Part shown: one piece after another, positions 1-5,142 of the stretch
Layout of the letters: every line of letters begins with the position of its first letter
Position numbering within the stretch: position 1 is the stretch's first letter
Source of the DNA: BS750m-G28 sp035527235
GTDB lineage: Archaea > Thermoproteota > Bathyarchaeia > TCS64
Assembly: GCA_035527235.1 (NCBI GenBank)
Contig: DATLAV010000238.1
Span: 1 to 6,147, forward strand
DNA: 6,147 bases
Reading direction: 5' to 3'
Notes under the pieces: model-generated
What the model was told of the DNA's origin: nothing
Seen by the model: only the letters and a program-made list of their open reading frames with translations
The model's database searches: none
Position numbers and translations under genes: made by a program

Positions 1-19
1 CGTTCCAAGCGACGAAAAG

Positions 20-36
20 ATGGATTAATATTCCAT
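20..36. promoter_or_regulatory. 17-bp imperfect dyad upstream of the response-regulator promoter
   Basis: ATGGATTAATATTCCAT pairs ATGGA with TCCAT around a TTAATAT core, and inner TA pairs also match. It lies just upstream of the TATA-like stretch of the two-component operon, where an activator or repressor could bind. The match is seen directly; an operator role is inference, and short AT-rich dyads arise easily by chance. Confidence 0.3.
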
Positions 37-40
37 ATTC

Positions 41-58
41 TATTTATTTTTTAATATT
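41..58 (+). promoter_or_regulatory. TATA-like promoter element of the two-component operon
   Basis: An unbroken A/T stretch (TATTTATTTTTTAATATT) sits about 20-35 bp before the TTG start of the response regulator. An archaeal TATA box here would put transcription start near 68-76, giving a very short leader. The exact box cannot be fixed because the whole stretch is A/T. Confidence 0.5.
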
Positions 59-76
59 TAGCTGAACCTGAGGATA

Positions 77-451
77 TTGGAACAGGTCCCTCTGCTCATC
101 GTGGACGACGACGAGGACATCACCGACCTCTTCAAGATGACGTTGAAGTATGAAGGCTTCGACGTTGAGACCGCTAAATCGGGTCAGGAAGCACTGGAGA
201 AGGCGAGTAAGAAGAAGTTTAACATCGCGCTTCTGGACATCATGCTTCCGGATATGATGGGTGACACGGTCGCAGAGAGGCTGAAGAAGATCGACGACTC
301 CATGGAGATAATCTTCGTCACGGGCTACTCACATCTCGAGGACTGCATAGACGCCACGAAGATCGGCCTGTGCGAGATTCTTCTCAAACCAGTCACGAAC
401 GACGAGCTCATGCGGGCGCTGAAGAGCGCACTGGCATCGTATAGAGGCTGA
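77..451 (+). CDS. Receiver-only (CheY-like) response regulator
   Basis: A 124-residue protein that is one complete receiver domain with no output domain. Seen: the acidic pocket D10-D11-D12 after strand 1 (PLLIVDDDE), phospho-acceptor D54 in ALLDIMLPDMMG, switch residue T82 in FVTGY, and K104-P105 in ILLKPV. The usual aromatic switch residue just before the K-P motif is replaced (CEILLKP has I101). The start is TTG: a TAG lies in frame at 59-61, and the next start (GTG 101) would remove strand 1. GAGG at 70-73 is a close ribosome-binding site. The kinase gene begins 25 bp downstream, so the two are probably co-transcribed and cognate. In archaea such stand-alone receivers act by protein-protein contact or as phosphorelay intermediates; the target here is unknown. 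It is a cytoplasmic protein. Confidence 0.93.
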   Translation: MEQVPLLIVDDDEDITDLFKMTLKYEGFDVETAKSGQEALEKASKKKFNIALLDIMLPDMMGDTVAERLKKIDDSMEIIFVTGYSHLEDCIDATKIGLCEILLKPVTNDELMRALKSALASYRG

Positions 452-476
452 AAACGGTCAGCGGTGGAAGACTCCC

Positions 477-2240
477 ATGAAACTTCGCCCTAAACTTATC
501 GCTATCTTCGCCGGCAGTTACACGCTGATCCTCGTGCTCCTGCTCTTCGTCTCCAACATGTTTCTGATACAAGGGTTCCTCGATATCGAGACCAACGAGA
601 TAATGAAGCAGACAGAGCTATGCTCCTCCTCCCTCAACTATCGGATCTCGGAGCTGGACAGAGTCGCCCACAGGTTTGCAGAGTCGGATGACACGTACTC
701 GTTTATGCAGGACGGCGATCTGGAGCACATCGAGCTCCTTTTCATCGAATCGACATTCATCGAAAATGAGATAAACGCGATTCTGATCTTCGACAACGCC
801 GGTGAGATGGTCCACGGCAAGGCCTTCGATCTCGTGAGCGGAGAGGAAGTCACGCTGCCCCTCTACGCAACTGAACAGATCTACGGAGATGAGCTCCTCA
901 TTGGCCACCAAGAACCATCGAACAGAAGCCTCGGGATAATCAAAGCATCTGAGGGAGCGATACTGGTCGCCTCACGCCCTGTATACTCGAGCGGGGGACC
1001 CATCAGGGGCACCCTCGTCTGCACGAGAGAACTGGACTCCTACGAAATTCAGATGCTCAGGGACTACACGTTCCTGTCCATTGAGATACTGGGCCTAGAC
1101 CAAGCTTCACAGCTACCAGATTACACTCACGCCCTAGACAGAATCTCCGAGGATAGCCCCATAGCCGTCAACAGACTTGACACCAATCTGGTGGCAGGAT
1201 ATTCGATGATCAGGGACATCCACGGCGAGTCCATCCTGGCGCTGAGGGTGGACATGCCCCGCTACGTCTACCAGCAATGCCGCTCGACCATCGCATACTT
1301 CGTCGGCATCTTCTTCGGGGTAGGGGTCACGATCGGGGTGCTGGCGTTGTTCGTAATGAATCGCCTTATATTCTCCAGGCTGACGAAACTCAGCGAAGAC
1401 GTCAGCACGATAGATCCCCACGCCTTCGAGATCAGCAGCGTGACGATCCCTGGCGACGACGAGATCTCAACGCTCTCCATGAACATCAGGGAGATGTTTG
1501 AGACCCTGCGGGAGTACCAGCTACGCCTCAAGGAGAGCGAGAGGATGGCGACTATCGGGGAGATCTCGGCCATGGTGGGCCACGACCTCCGCAATCCCCT
1601 TCAGGTGATCTACAGCCAATCTGCGCTGCTCAAGAAGCGGATCGAGAAGCTGCAGAGCATGGAGATGGATAAGTCGGACCTCGACGAGCTGATGTACGTG
1701 GATGAGAGTCTAACGAGGCAGACGACGTACATGAACAAGATCATCTCGGACCTCCAGGACTACTCTAGGAATATGCTGCTAAAAATAGATGAGACAGATC
1801 TCAGCCTTCTGATAGATGACGTCCTGTCGTCCATCGACGTACCATATGATGTGAAGGTATCCACCGTTTTCGGTGAGAACTTCCCGGAGATCCAAGTCGA
1901 CAGGAACCTCATGAAGCGCCTGTACACCAACCTGATCACCAACGCGATCCAAGCGATGACCGATGGTGGGAGGCTGACTATCGAGGGACGCATTGAGGGC
2001 GGTCGCTCCCTCGTGAGCGTGAAGGACACGGGCGTGGGGATCAGCGAGGAGGACATGGGGAGGATATTCAGACCCTTGTTCACCACGAAGGCAAAGGGCA
2101 CGGGCCTGGGCCTATCGGTCTGCCAGAGGATCGTGGAGTCCCATGAGGGCGAGATCATTATAGAGTCTCAGGAGGGTGTCGGCAGCACTTTCACGGTCGC
2201 CTTGCCCCTTGTGTTGCACGCTCCAGATGAGGCTCCCTAA
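477..2240 (+). CDS. Membrane sensor histidine kinase with CHASE4-like extracytoplasmic domain
   Basis: A 587-residue sensor kinase. In order: transmembrane helix at about residues 7-32; an extracytoplasmic sensor region at about 33-268, resembling CHASE4 by its layout and an NAILIFDNAGEMVHGK strand-turn-strand; a second helix at about 272-294; a HAMP linker at about 295-350 with the DDEIS element near residue 329; then the kinase core. The H-box is MVGHDLRNPLQVI with phospho-acceptor H369. The N-box is RLYTNLITNAIQAM (N485, N489), G1 is DTGVG (D517), the F region is FRPLFTTKAK, and G2 is GTGLGL (541-546). All catalytic motifs are intact. The ATG has a ribosome-binding site GGTGG at 463-467. 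It should autophosphorylate on H369 and pass the phosphate to the receiver encoded just upstream. The signal is unknown. The family call is firm; the CHASE4 label comes from pattern only. Confidence 0.92.
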   Translation: MKLRPKLIAIFAGSYTLILVLLLFVSNMFLIQGFLDIETNEIMKQTELCSSSLNYRISELDRVAHRFAESDDTYSFMQDGDLEHIELLFIESTFIENEINAILIFDNAGEMVHGKAFDLVSGEEVTLPLYATEQIYGDELLIGHQEPSNRSLGIIKASEGAILVASRPVYSSGGPIRGTLVCTRELDSYEIQMLRDYTFLSIEILGLDQASQLPDYTHALDRISEDSPIAVNRLDTNLVAGYSMIRDIHGESILALRVDMPRYVYQQCRSTIAYFVGIFFGVGVTIGVLALFVMNRLIFSRLTKLSEDVSTIDPHAFEISSVTIPGDDEISTLSMNIREMFETLREYQLRLKESERMATIGEISAMVGHDLRNPLQVIYSQSALLKKRIEKLQSMEMDKSDLDELMYVDESLTRQTTYMNKIISDLQDYSRNMLLKIDETDLSLLIDDVLSSIDVPYDVKVSTVFGENFPEIQVDRNLMKRLYTNLITNAIQAMTDGGRLTIEGRIEGGRSLVSVKDTGVGISEEDMGRIFRPLFTTKAKGTGLGLSVCQRIVESHEGEIIIESQEGVGSTFTVALPLVLHAPDEAP

Positions 2241-2365
2241 TTGATTCCTCAGGAGACCACTGTGTCCATGGGCACCGTCGAGTCGACTTCAGTAAGTCAG
2301 GTAAGAAAAAAGATCGGGTTCTTGAGTTAATCCAAGGATTTGAGATCGACAGGTTCATATTCATA

Positions 2366-2383
2366 TGTTATCTCTTTCTAACA
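2366..2383. promoter_or_regulatory. Operator-like dyad O1 (TGTTA-N8-TAACA)
   Basis: TGTTATCTCTTTCTAACA has 5-bp arms with an 8-bp spacer. The reverse complement of the second site (2408-2425) matches it at 15 of 18 positions, including the half-site TTTCTAACA. It lies upstream of the TATA box of the DUF2178/XRE cassette. It is the probable binding site of the XRE protein encoded 400 bp downstream; that pairing is inference. Confidence 0.6.
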
Positions 2384-2386
2384 TGG

Positions 2387-2395
2387 AGTTAGAAA
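2387..2395. promoter_or_regulatory. Third operator half-site
   Basis: AGTTAGAAA matches the TGTTAGAAA half-site of O2 at 8 of 9 positions and pairs with TTTCTAAC of O1 (2375-2382) as an 8-bp inverted repeat across 5 bp. It abuts the TATA box directly. It may extend the protected region or form an alternative dyad with O1. Confidence 0.45.
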
Positions 2396-2407
2396 TATAT
2401 AATATAT
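2396..2407 (+). promoter_or_regulatory. TATA box of the DUF2178/XRE cassette
   Basis: TATATAATATAT is the clearest TATA-like run in the window and sits between the two dyads. Archaeal spacing of about 25-30 bp predicts transcription start near 2424-2432, essentially at the first gene, so the message would be leaderless or nearly so. Bound repressor on either side would block TBP/TFB or polymerase access. Confidence 0.6.
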
Positions 2408-2425
2408 TGTTAGAAATCAATAACA
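2408..2425. promoter_or_regulatory. Operator-like dyad O2 (TGTTA-N8-TAACA)
   Basis: TGTTAGAAATCAATAACA is the near-identical inverted counterpart of O1 and lies between the TATA box and the predicted transcription start. O1, the TATA box and O2 form one large symmetric arrangement centred near 2395-2396. Occupancy here would be expected to repress. Confidence 0.6.
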
Positions 2426-2434
2426 TCATGCGGG

Positions 2435-2782
2435 TTGAGGAGGGTGCCCACAATTAACATCTGGATCGTCACGGTCCCCGTGATAGTCGTGGCGATCATC
2501 TTCACCCTCGTGTGGAGGATGAAGAGGACCCTACAGGAGAGGAGGGCGGGCTTCCCCTCGGCCGACGAGAGGACCCAGAGGATCCAGGGGCGGGCCGCGA
2601 CGTACGCCTTCAACGCGGGCTCCTACTTCATGATTCTCCTCAACTTCTACATCATCATAGGAACGGAGTTTACCGGCTGGCCCGCTTCGGAGGCCATGTT
2701 CGTGCTCAACGCCTCACTGCTGCTCATGAGCCTTACTTACCTGGCGATGTACTGGCACTTCAGTAGAAATGGGGACCTGTAG
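2435..2782 (+). CDS. DUF2178-like three-helix membrane protein
   Basis: A small membrane protein of 115 residues as drawn, with helices at about 8-27 (NIWIVTVPVIVVAIIF), 57-76 and 86-106. Between the first two helices is a charged cytoplasmic-type loop with ADERTQRIQGRAATYAF. That DERT...Y pattern and a neighbouring XRE gene are typical of DUF2178 proteins, whose biochemical function is unknown. The start is uncertain. A TAG lies in frame at 2411-2413, and TTG 2435 and GTG 2444 overlap a strong ribosome-binding sequence (AGGAGGGTG, 2438-2446) instead of following it. That sequence is best placed for ATT 2453, which would give a natural-looking MNIWIVTV N-terminus. The XRE gene follows after 9 bp, so it is the first gene of a three-gene operon probably controlled by the O1/O2 dyads. 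The family call is moderate. Confidence 0.75.
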   Translation: MRRVPTINIWIVTVPVIVVAIIFTLVWRMKRTLQERRAGFPSADERTQRIQGRAATYAFNAGSYFMILLNFYIIIGTEFTGWPASEAMFVLNASLLLMSLTYLAMYWHFSRNGDL

Positions 2783-2791
2783 GGGTCGGCG

Positions 2792-3025
2792 ATGAGGACC
2801 CGCATCAAGGAGCTCAGGGCCCGCAACGACCTCACCCAGGCCGACCTCGCCAAGAGGGTGGGCGTCCGGAGGGAGACCATCGTCTACCTGGAGAAGGGGA
2901 CCTACAACCCCTCACTCAAGCTGGCCCACGACGTGGCCGTCGCCCTTGGCTCGACCATAGACGAGTTGTTCATCTTCGATGACGACAAGACCGAGACTGC
3001 TGGAGAGAGGTATGCTAATGTTTGA
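2792..3025 (+). CDS. XRE-family helix-turn-helix transcriptional regulator
   Basis: A 77-residue DNA-binding protein that is almost entirely one Cro/CI-type helix-turn-helix domain. The helix-turn-helix runs LTQADLAKRVGVRRETIVYLEKG (about 14-36), with conserved Q16 opening the second helix and the recognition helix around R26-Y32. PSLKLAHDVAVALGSTIDELF closes the fold, followed by a short acidic tail (FDDDKTETAGE). There is no ligand or oligomerisation domain, so it probably binds as a dimer of small domains. The start is ATG, with AGGGG at 2781-2785 overlapping the stop of the upstream gene. Its place between two membrane-protein genes, and the paired dyads at the head of the operon, suggest autorepression. 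Related small XRE proteins occur beside DUF2178 genes in many archaea and bacteria. What relieves repression is not visible. Confidence 0.92.
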   Translation: MRTRIKELRARNDLTQADLAKRVGVRRETIVYLEKGTYNPSLKLAHDVAVALGSTIDELFIFDDDKTETAGERYANV

Positions 3026-3290
3026 GACATGGACAACGATGATCCTCGCAGTCGGGGCCGCAGTCTTAGGGCTTGCGGTGCTGCGACCACGGGGAGGCAG
3101 TGGAAACGTCCACAAGATAGACGCATTGATAGCTGTGGCACCTGCGATAGCGATCGTGGCGGTTCTGGAGTTTATCGTCGTGCCGATGTGGGGAGTGAAG
3201 GCGGTTCAAGACCTGATGCCGGTGGCTTTCGTCGGCATTATACTTCCCTGGAGCATGCGGATCTCCCGCATCAACAGACACAGGCGTTAG
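3018..3290 (+). CDS. Small three-helix membrane protein of unknown function
   Basis: A 90-residue protein I do not recognise. Hydrophobic stretches lie at about residues 5-22 (WTTMILAVGAAVLGLAVL), 34-58 (IDALIAVAPAIAIVAVLEFIVVP) and 66-82 (DLMPVAFVGIILPWSM). The C-terminus is very basic (RISRINRHRR). ATG 3018 is chosen because the ribosome-binding site GAGAGG (3005-3010) stands 7 bp before it. ATG 3012 is too close, and an upstream ATG at 2979 would lie deep in the XRE gene. It overlaps the XRE gene by 8 bp (ATGTTTGA), a sign of translational coupling. With the DUF2178-like protein it gives a cassette of two small membrane proteins and one regulator. The hydrophobicity pattern supports a real gene; no function can be assigned. 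Confidence 0.75.
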   Translation: MFETWTTMILAVGAAVLGLAVLRPRGGSGNVHKIDALIAVAPAIAIVAVLEFIVVPMWGVKAVQDLMPVAFVGIILPWSMRISRINRHRR

Positions 3291-3351
3291 GAGTGAGAAC
3301 GTATGCTCTTGACTCACCGTTTTCTATTTATTTTGTAAAGGAAAATTCACC

Positions 3352-3359
3352 TTTTTTTT
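3352..3359 (+). terminator. Probable poly-T terminator of the DUF2178/XRE cassette
   Basis: A run of eight T residues 60 bp after the last stop codon of the cassette and just before the tupA promoter. Archaeal polymerase commonly terminates at such T tracts without a hairpin. A weak GTGAG/CTCAC inverted repeat (3293-3297 and 3313-3317) and the T-rich stretch 3320-3334 precede it. Confidence 0.5.
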
Positions 3360-3370
3360 CAGCCCCCAAG

Positions 3371-3378
3371 TTTTATAT
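3371..3378 (+). promoter_or_regulatory. TATA box for the tup operon
   Basis: TTTTATAT, about 45 bp before the chosen tupA ATG. Archaeal spacing predicts transcription start near 3400-3404, leaving a leader of about 15-20 nt that contains the GGTGAT ribosome-binding site. Confidence 0.55.
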
Positions 3379-3404
3379 CGATGTGTATGAGTATGCATAT
3401 CGAT
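3377..3404. promoter_or_regulatory. Candidate operator dyad over the tup promoter
   Basis: ATCGAT at 3377-3382 and again at 3399-3404 bound a 28-bp imperfect palindrome; inner TG.AT and AT.CA positions also pair (10 of 14 pairs). The flanking word ATATCGAT also repeats directly at a 22-bp interval, about two helical turns. It overlaps the TATA box edge and the predicted initiation site, where a tungstate- or molybdate-sensing repressor could act. The repeats are seen; the role is inferred. Confidence 0.4.
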
Positions 3405-3405
3405 T

Positions 3406-3411
3406 GGTGAT
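3406..3411 (+). promoter_or_regulatory. Ribosome-binding site that fixes the tupA start
   Basis: GGTGAT matches the archaeal anti-Shine-Dalgarno core and stands 7 bp before ATG 3419. It supports that start over the much longer open frame that extends upstream into the preceding gene. Confidence 0.7.
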
Positions 3412-3418
3412 AAGATTG

Positions 3419-4396
3419 ATGAGAAACAGGGCGATACCCATCGCAATTGCATTGATAGTGATCATAGCAACTGGGGGGGTCTACACCCTCCAGTCGCAGG
3501 CCCGAGCGGGAGACAGAAGCCTGGTGGTCTCCACGACGACGAGCCTCTACGATACAGGGGTCCTCGACGTCATCGAGGATGAGTTCGAGGCGGAGACCCC
3601 GATAGACCTCTACTTCATCTCAGTCGGCACCGGCCTCGCCATAAGCCACGCCCAGAGGGGAGACGCGGACATGATCCTCGTCCACGCCCCGTCCAAGGAG
3701 CAGACCTTCCTCGAAGAGGGCTATGGCGTGTGCCGGAAGATAATTGCGTACAACTTCTTCTCCATCGTGGGACCCGCTGATGACCCCGCCGGCATAGCGG
3801 AGATGGAGCCCATGGTGGCCCTCGACGCCCTCGTCGAGAAGGGCAGGGCCGGGGAGATCATATGGGTCTCCCGGGGGGACGACTCCGGCACCCACTCGAA
3901 GGAGAAGGAGCTCTGGACGGACGCCGGTTACGACCTGGCCACGCTGAGGGACGAGGACTGGTACCGTGAGGCCGGGACCGGCATGGGGAAGACCCTCCAG
4001 ATCGCCGAGGAGTTCGAGGCCTACACGTTGACGGACATGGGCACCTACCTCAAGTACTTCAAGGACGGACTGGTCAGCCTTGAGGTCCGGGTGGGGGCGG
4101 GTAAGGAGCTAATAAACGTCTACAGCGCCATCGCGGTCAACAGTAACACCAACCCCGACGCGAACTTCGAAGACGCGCTGACGTTCATCGAGTTCCTCGT
4201 CTCCGAGGAGGGGCAGGGAACATTCGAGAGCTATGGCGTCGACGACTACGGGACGGCCCTCTTCAACCCGGCGGTGAGCCTCCTGAGGGACGCCTCGGAC
4301 CCCACGACGGCGGGCTGGATCGAGGACACAGCCTTCTTCGACGGCTCCGAGTGCCCCAGCGGGTACAGGACGGGTGGGGAGAGCCTCTACGGCTGA
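3419..4396 (+). CDS. tupA: Tungstate ABC transporter substrate-binding protein TupA
   Basis: A 325-residue extracytoplasmic binding protein. The N-terminus has a basic start and a hydrophobic stretch (about residues 5-22), with a possible cleavage after A28-R29-A30; there is no lipobox cysteine, so it is either secreted or held by an uncleaved anchor. The TupA hallmark STTTSLYDTGVLD (38-50) follows, then ISVGTGLAI (67-75), GDADMILVHAP (81-91), YNFFSIVGPADDPAGI (111-126) and SRGDDSGTHSKEKELW (151-166). The TTTS and SRGDDSGTH segments line the oxyanion pocket in this family. The reading frame stays open far upstream, but residues before ATG 3419 are the preceding gene read in the wrong frame. 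Beyond the family core is a C-terminal stretch with C312; another cysteine, C105, lies in GYGVCRK. TupB follows after 50 bp. Tungstate over molybdate is inferred from family likeness, not shown. Confidence 0.92.
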   Translation: MRNRAIPIAIALIVIIATGGVYTLQSQARAGDRSLVVSTTTSLYDTGVLDVIEDEFEAETPIDLYFISVGTGLAISHAQRGDADMILVHAPSKEQTFLEEGYGVCRKIIAYNFFSIVGPADDPAGIAEMEPMVALDALVEKGRAGEIIWVSRGDDSGTHSKEKELWTDAGYDLATLRDEDWYREAGTGMGKTLQIAEEFEAYTLTDMGTYLKYFKDGLVSLEVRVGAGKELINVYSAIAVNSNTNPDANFEDALTFIEFLVSEEGQGTFESYGVDDYGTALFNPAVSLLRDASDPTTAGWIEDTAFFDGSECPSGYRTGGESLYG

Positions 4397-4446
4397 CCTA
4401 CACCCACACCATCTAATTTATCAACTTACTTCCGGAGAAGACTCTG

Positions 4447-5139
4447 ATGGTCCACGAGATCCTAGAGGGGCTGATCGAGGCCCTGAGGCTCATCGCCGTG
4501 GGGGATCCCGAGCTCATCGAGATCACCCTCCGGTCTCTTGCGATCTCTGGGCTGGCCACCCTCTTGGCCTGTGCATGGTCGATACCCCTGGGTAGCCTGA
4601 TCGGGCTAGGGCGCTTCAGGGGCAGGCGGTTGGTCAAGGGGTTCTTCAACGTCCTCCTGGGCCTGCCGACGGTCGCCCTCGGACTCGTCCTCTACCTCGT
4701 CTTCTCAAGGTCGGGGCCCCTAGGTTTCCTGCGTCTCCTCTACAGTCCTGCGGCGATCATTCTGGGTCAGGCGTTACTCATCACCCCCATTATCGTCAGC
4801 CTCGTCGCCAGCACTCTGGAGTCCATCGACCCCGACGTCAGGAACCTGGCGTTGACACTCGGTGCTTCTGAGTCGCGGGCCCGCCTCACCGTCCTCGGAG
4901 AGTCCGTCGAGGGAATCACTCTCGCTGTCACGGCGTCGTTCAACAGGGCGATAGCTGAGCTCGGGGTTGCCCTCATGATGGGGGGTAATATCAGGGGGGT
5001 CACGAGGCTTCTGACGACGACGATCGCACTGGAGACGGGGAGGGGTGAGATCGCGCTGAGTATCGCTCTCGCCTTCGTCCTTCTACTCATCATCGCCGCC
5101 GTGAACGCCATGATGGGCTTCGTCAGGAGGAGGATCTAG
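4447..5139 (+). CDS. tupB: Tungstate ABC transporter permease TupB
   Basis: A 230-residue inner-membrane permease of the molybdate/tungstate type. Predicted helices lie at about 30-54, 65-87, 101-122, 156-178 and 202-225, the usual five. The segment LALTLGASESRARLTVLGES (134-153) is the coupling (EAA-type) loop that docks on the ATPase. RAIAELGVALMMGGNI (167-182) and TRLLTTTIALETGRGEIALS are characteristic of TupB and of ModB/WtpB relatives. Full family length, with no breaks. The ribosome-binding site GGAG (4434-4437) is 9 bp before ATG. The short gap after tupA contains a weak A/T element (CTAATTTATC near 4413), too ambiguous to call a second promoter. Only 3 bp separate its stop from tupC, so the two are surely translated from one message. 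As a homodimer it would form the pore for oxyanion delivered by TupA. Confidence 0.93.
   Translation: MVHEILEGLIEALRLIAVGDPELIEITLRSLAISGLATLLACAWSIPLGSLIGLGRFRGRRLVKGFFNVLLGLPTVALGLVLYLVFSRSGPLGFLRLLYSPAAIILGQALLITPIIVSLVASTLESIDPDVRNLALTLGASESRARLTVLGESVEGITLAVTASFNRAIAELGVALMMGGNIRGVTRLLTTTIALETGRGEIALSIALAFVLLLIIAAVNAMMGFVRRRI
5125..5135 (+). promoter_or_regulatory. Strong ribosome-binding site that fixes the TTG start of tupC
   Basis: AGGAGGAGGAT, inside the last codons of tupB, ends 7 bp before TTG 5143. No ATG lies near the first conserved residues (IELRGVTKSYG), so the TTG start is well supported. Confidence 0.75.
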
Positions 5140-5142
5140 GCC

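Noticed and set aside
1760..2158. 132-residue antisense open frame inside the kinase gene
   Set aside because: It is a shadow of conserved kinase motifs on the + strand, with no recognisable domain or ribosome-binding site.
2979..3017. Earlier ATG for the third cassette gene
   Set aside because: It would overlap the XRE gene by 47 bp and has no ribosome-binding site, whereas GAGAGG is correctly spaced before ATG 3018.
3293..3317. GTGAG/CTCAC hairpin as an intrinsic terminator
   Set aside because: The stem is only 5 bp with a 15-base loop. The T8 tract further on is the better terminator candidate.
3029..3418. 130-residue N-terminal extension of TupA from the long open frame
   Set aside because: It is the 90-residue membrane-protein gene and the AT-rich promoter gap read in another frame. 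The extension has no domain character, and the signal sequence and ribosome-binding site place the start at ATG 3419.
4411..4425. Internal TATA box before tupB
   Set aside because: CTAATTTATC is weak and the gap is only 50 bp. tupB is more simply read through from tupA.
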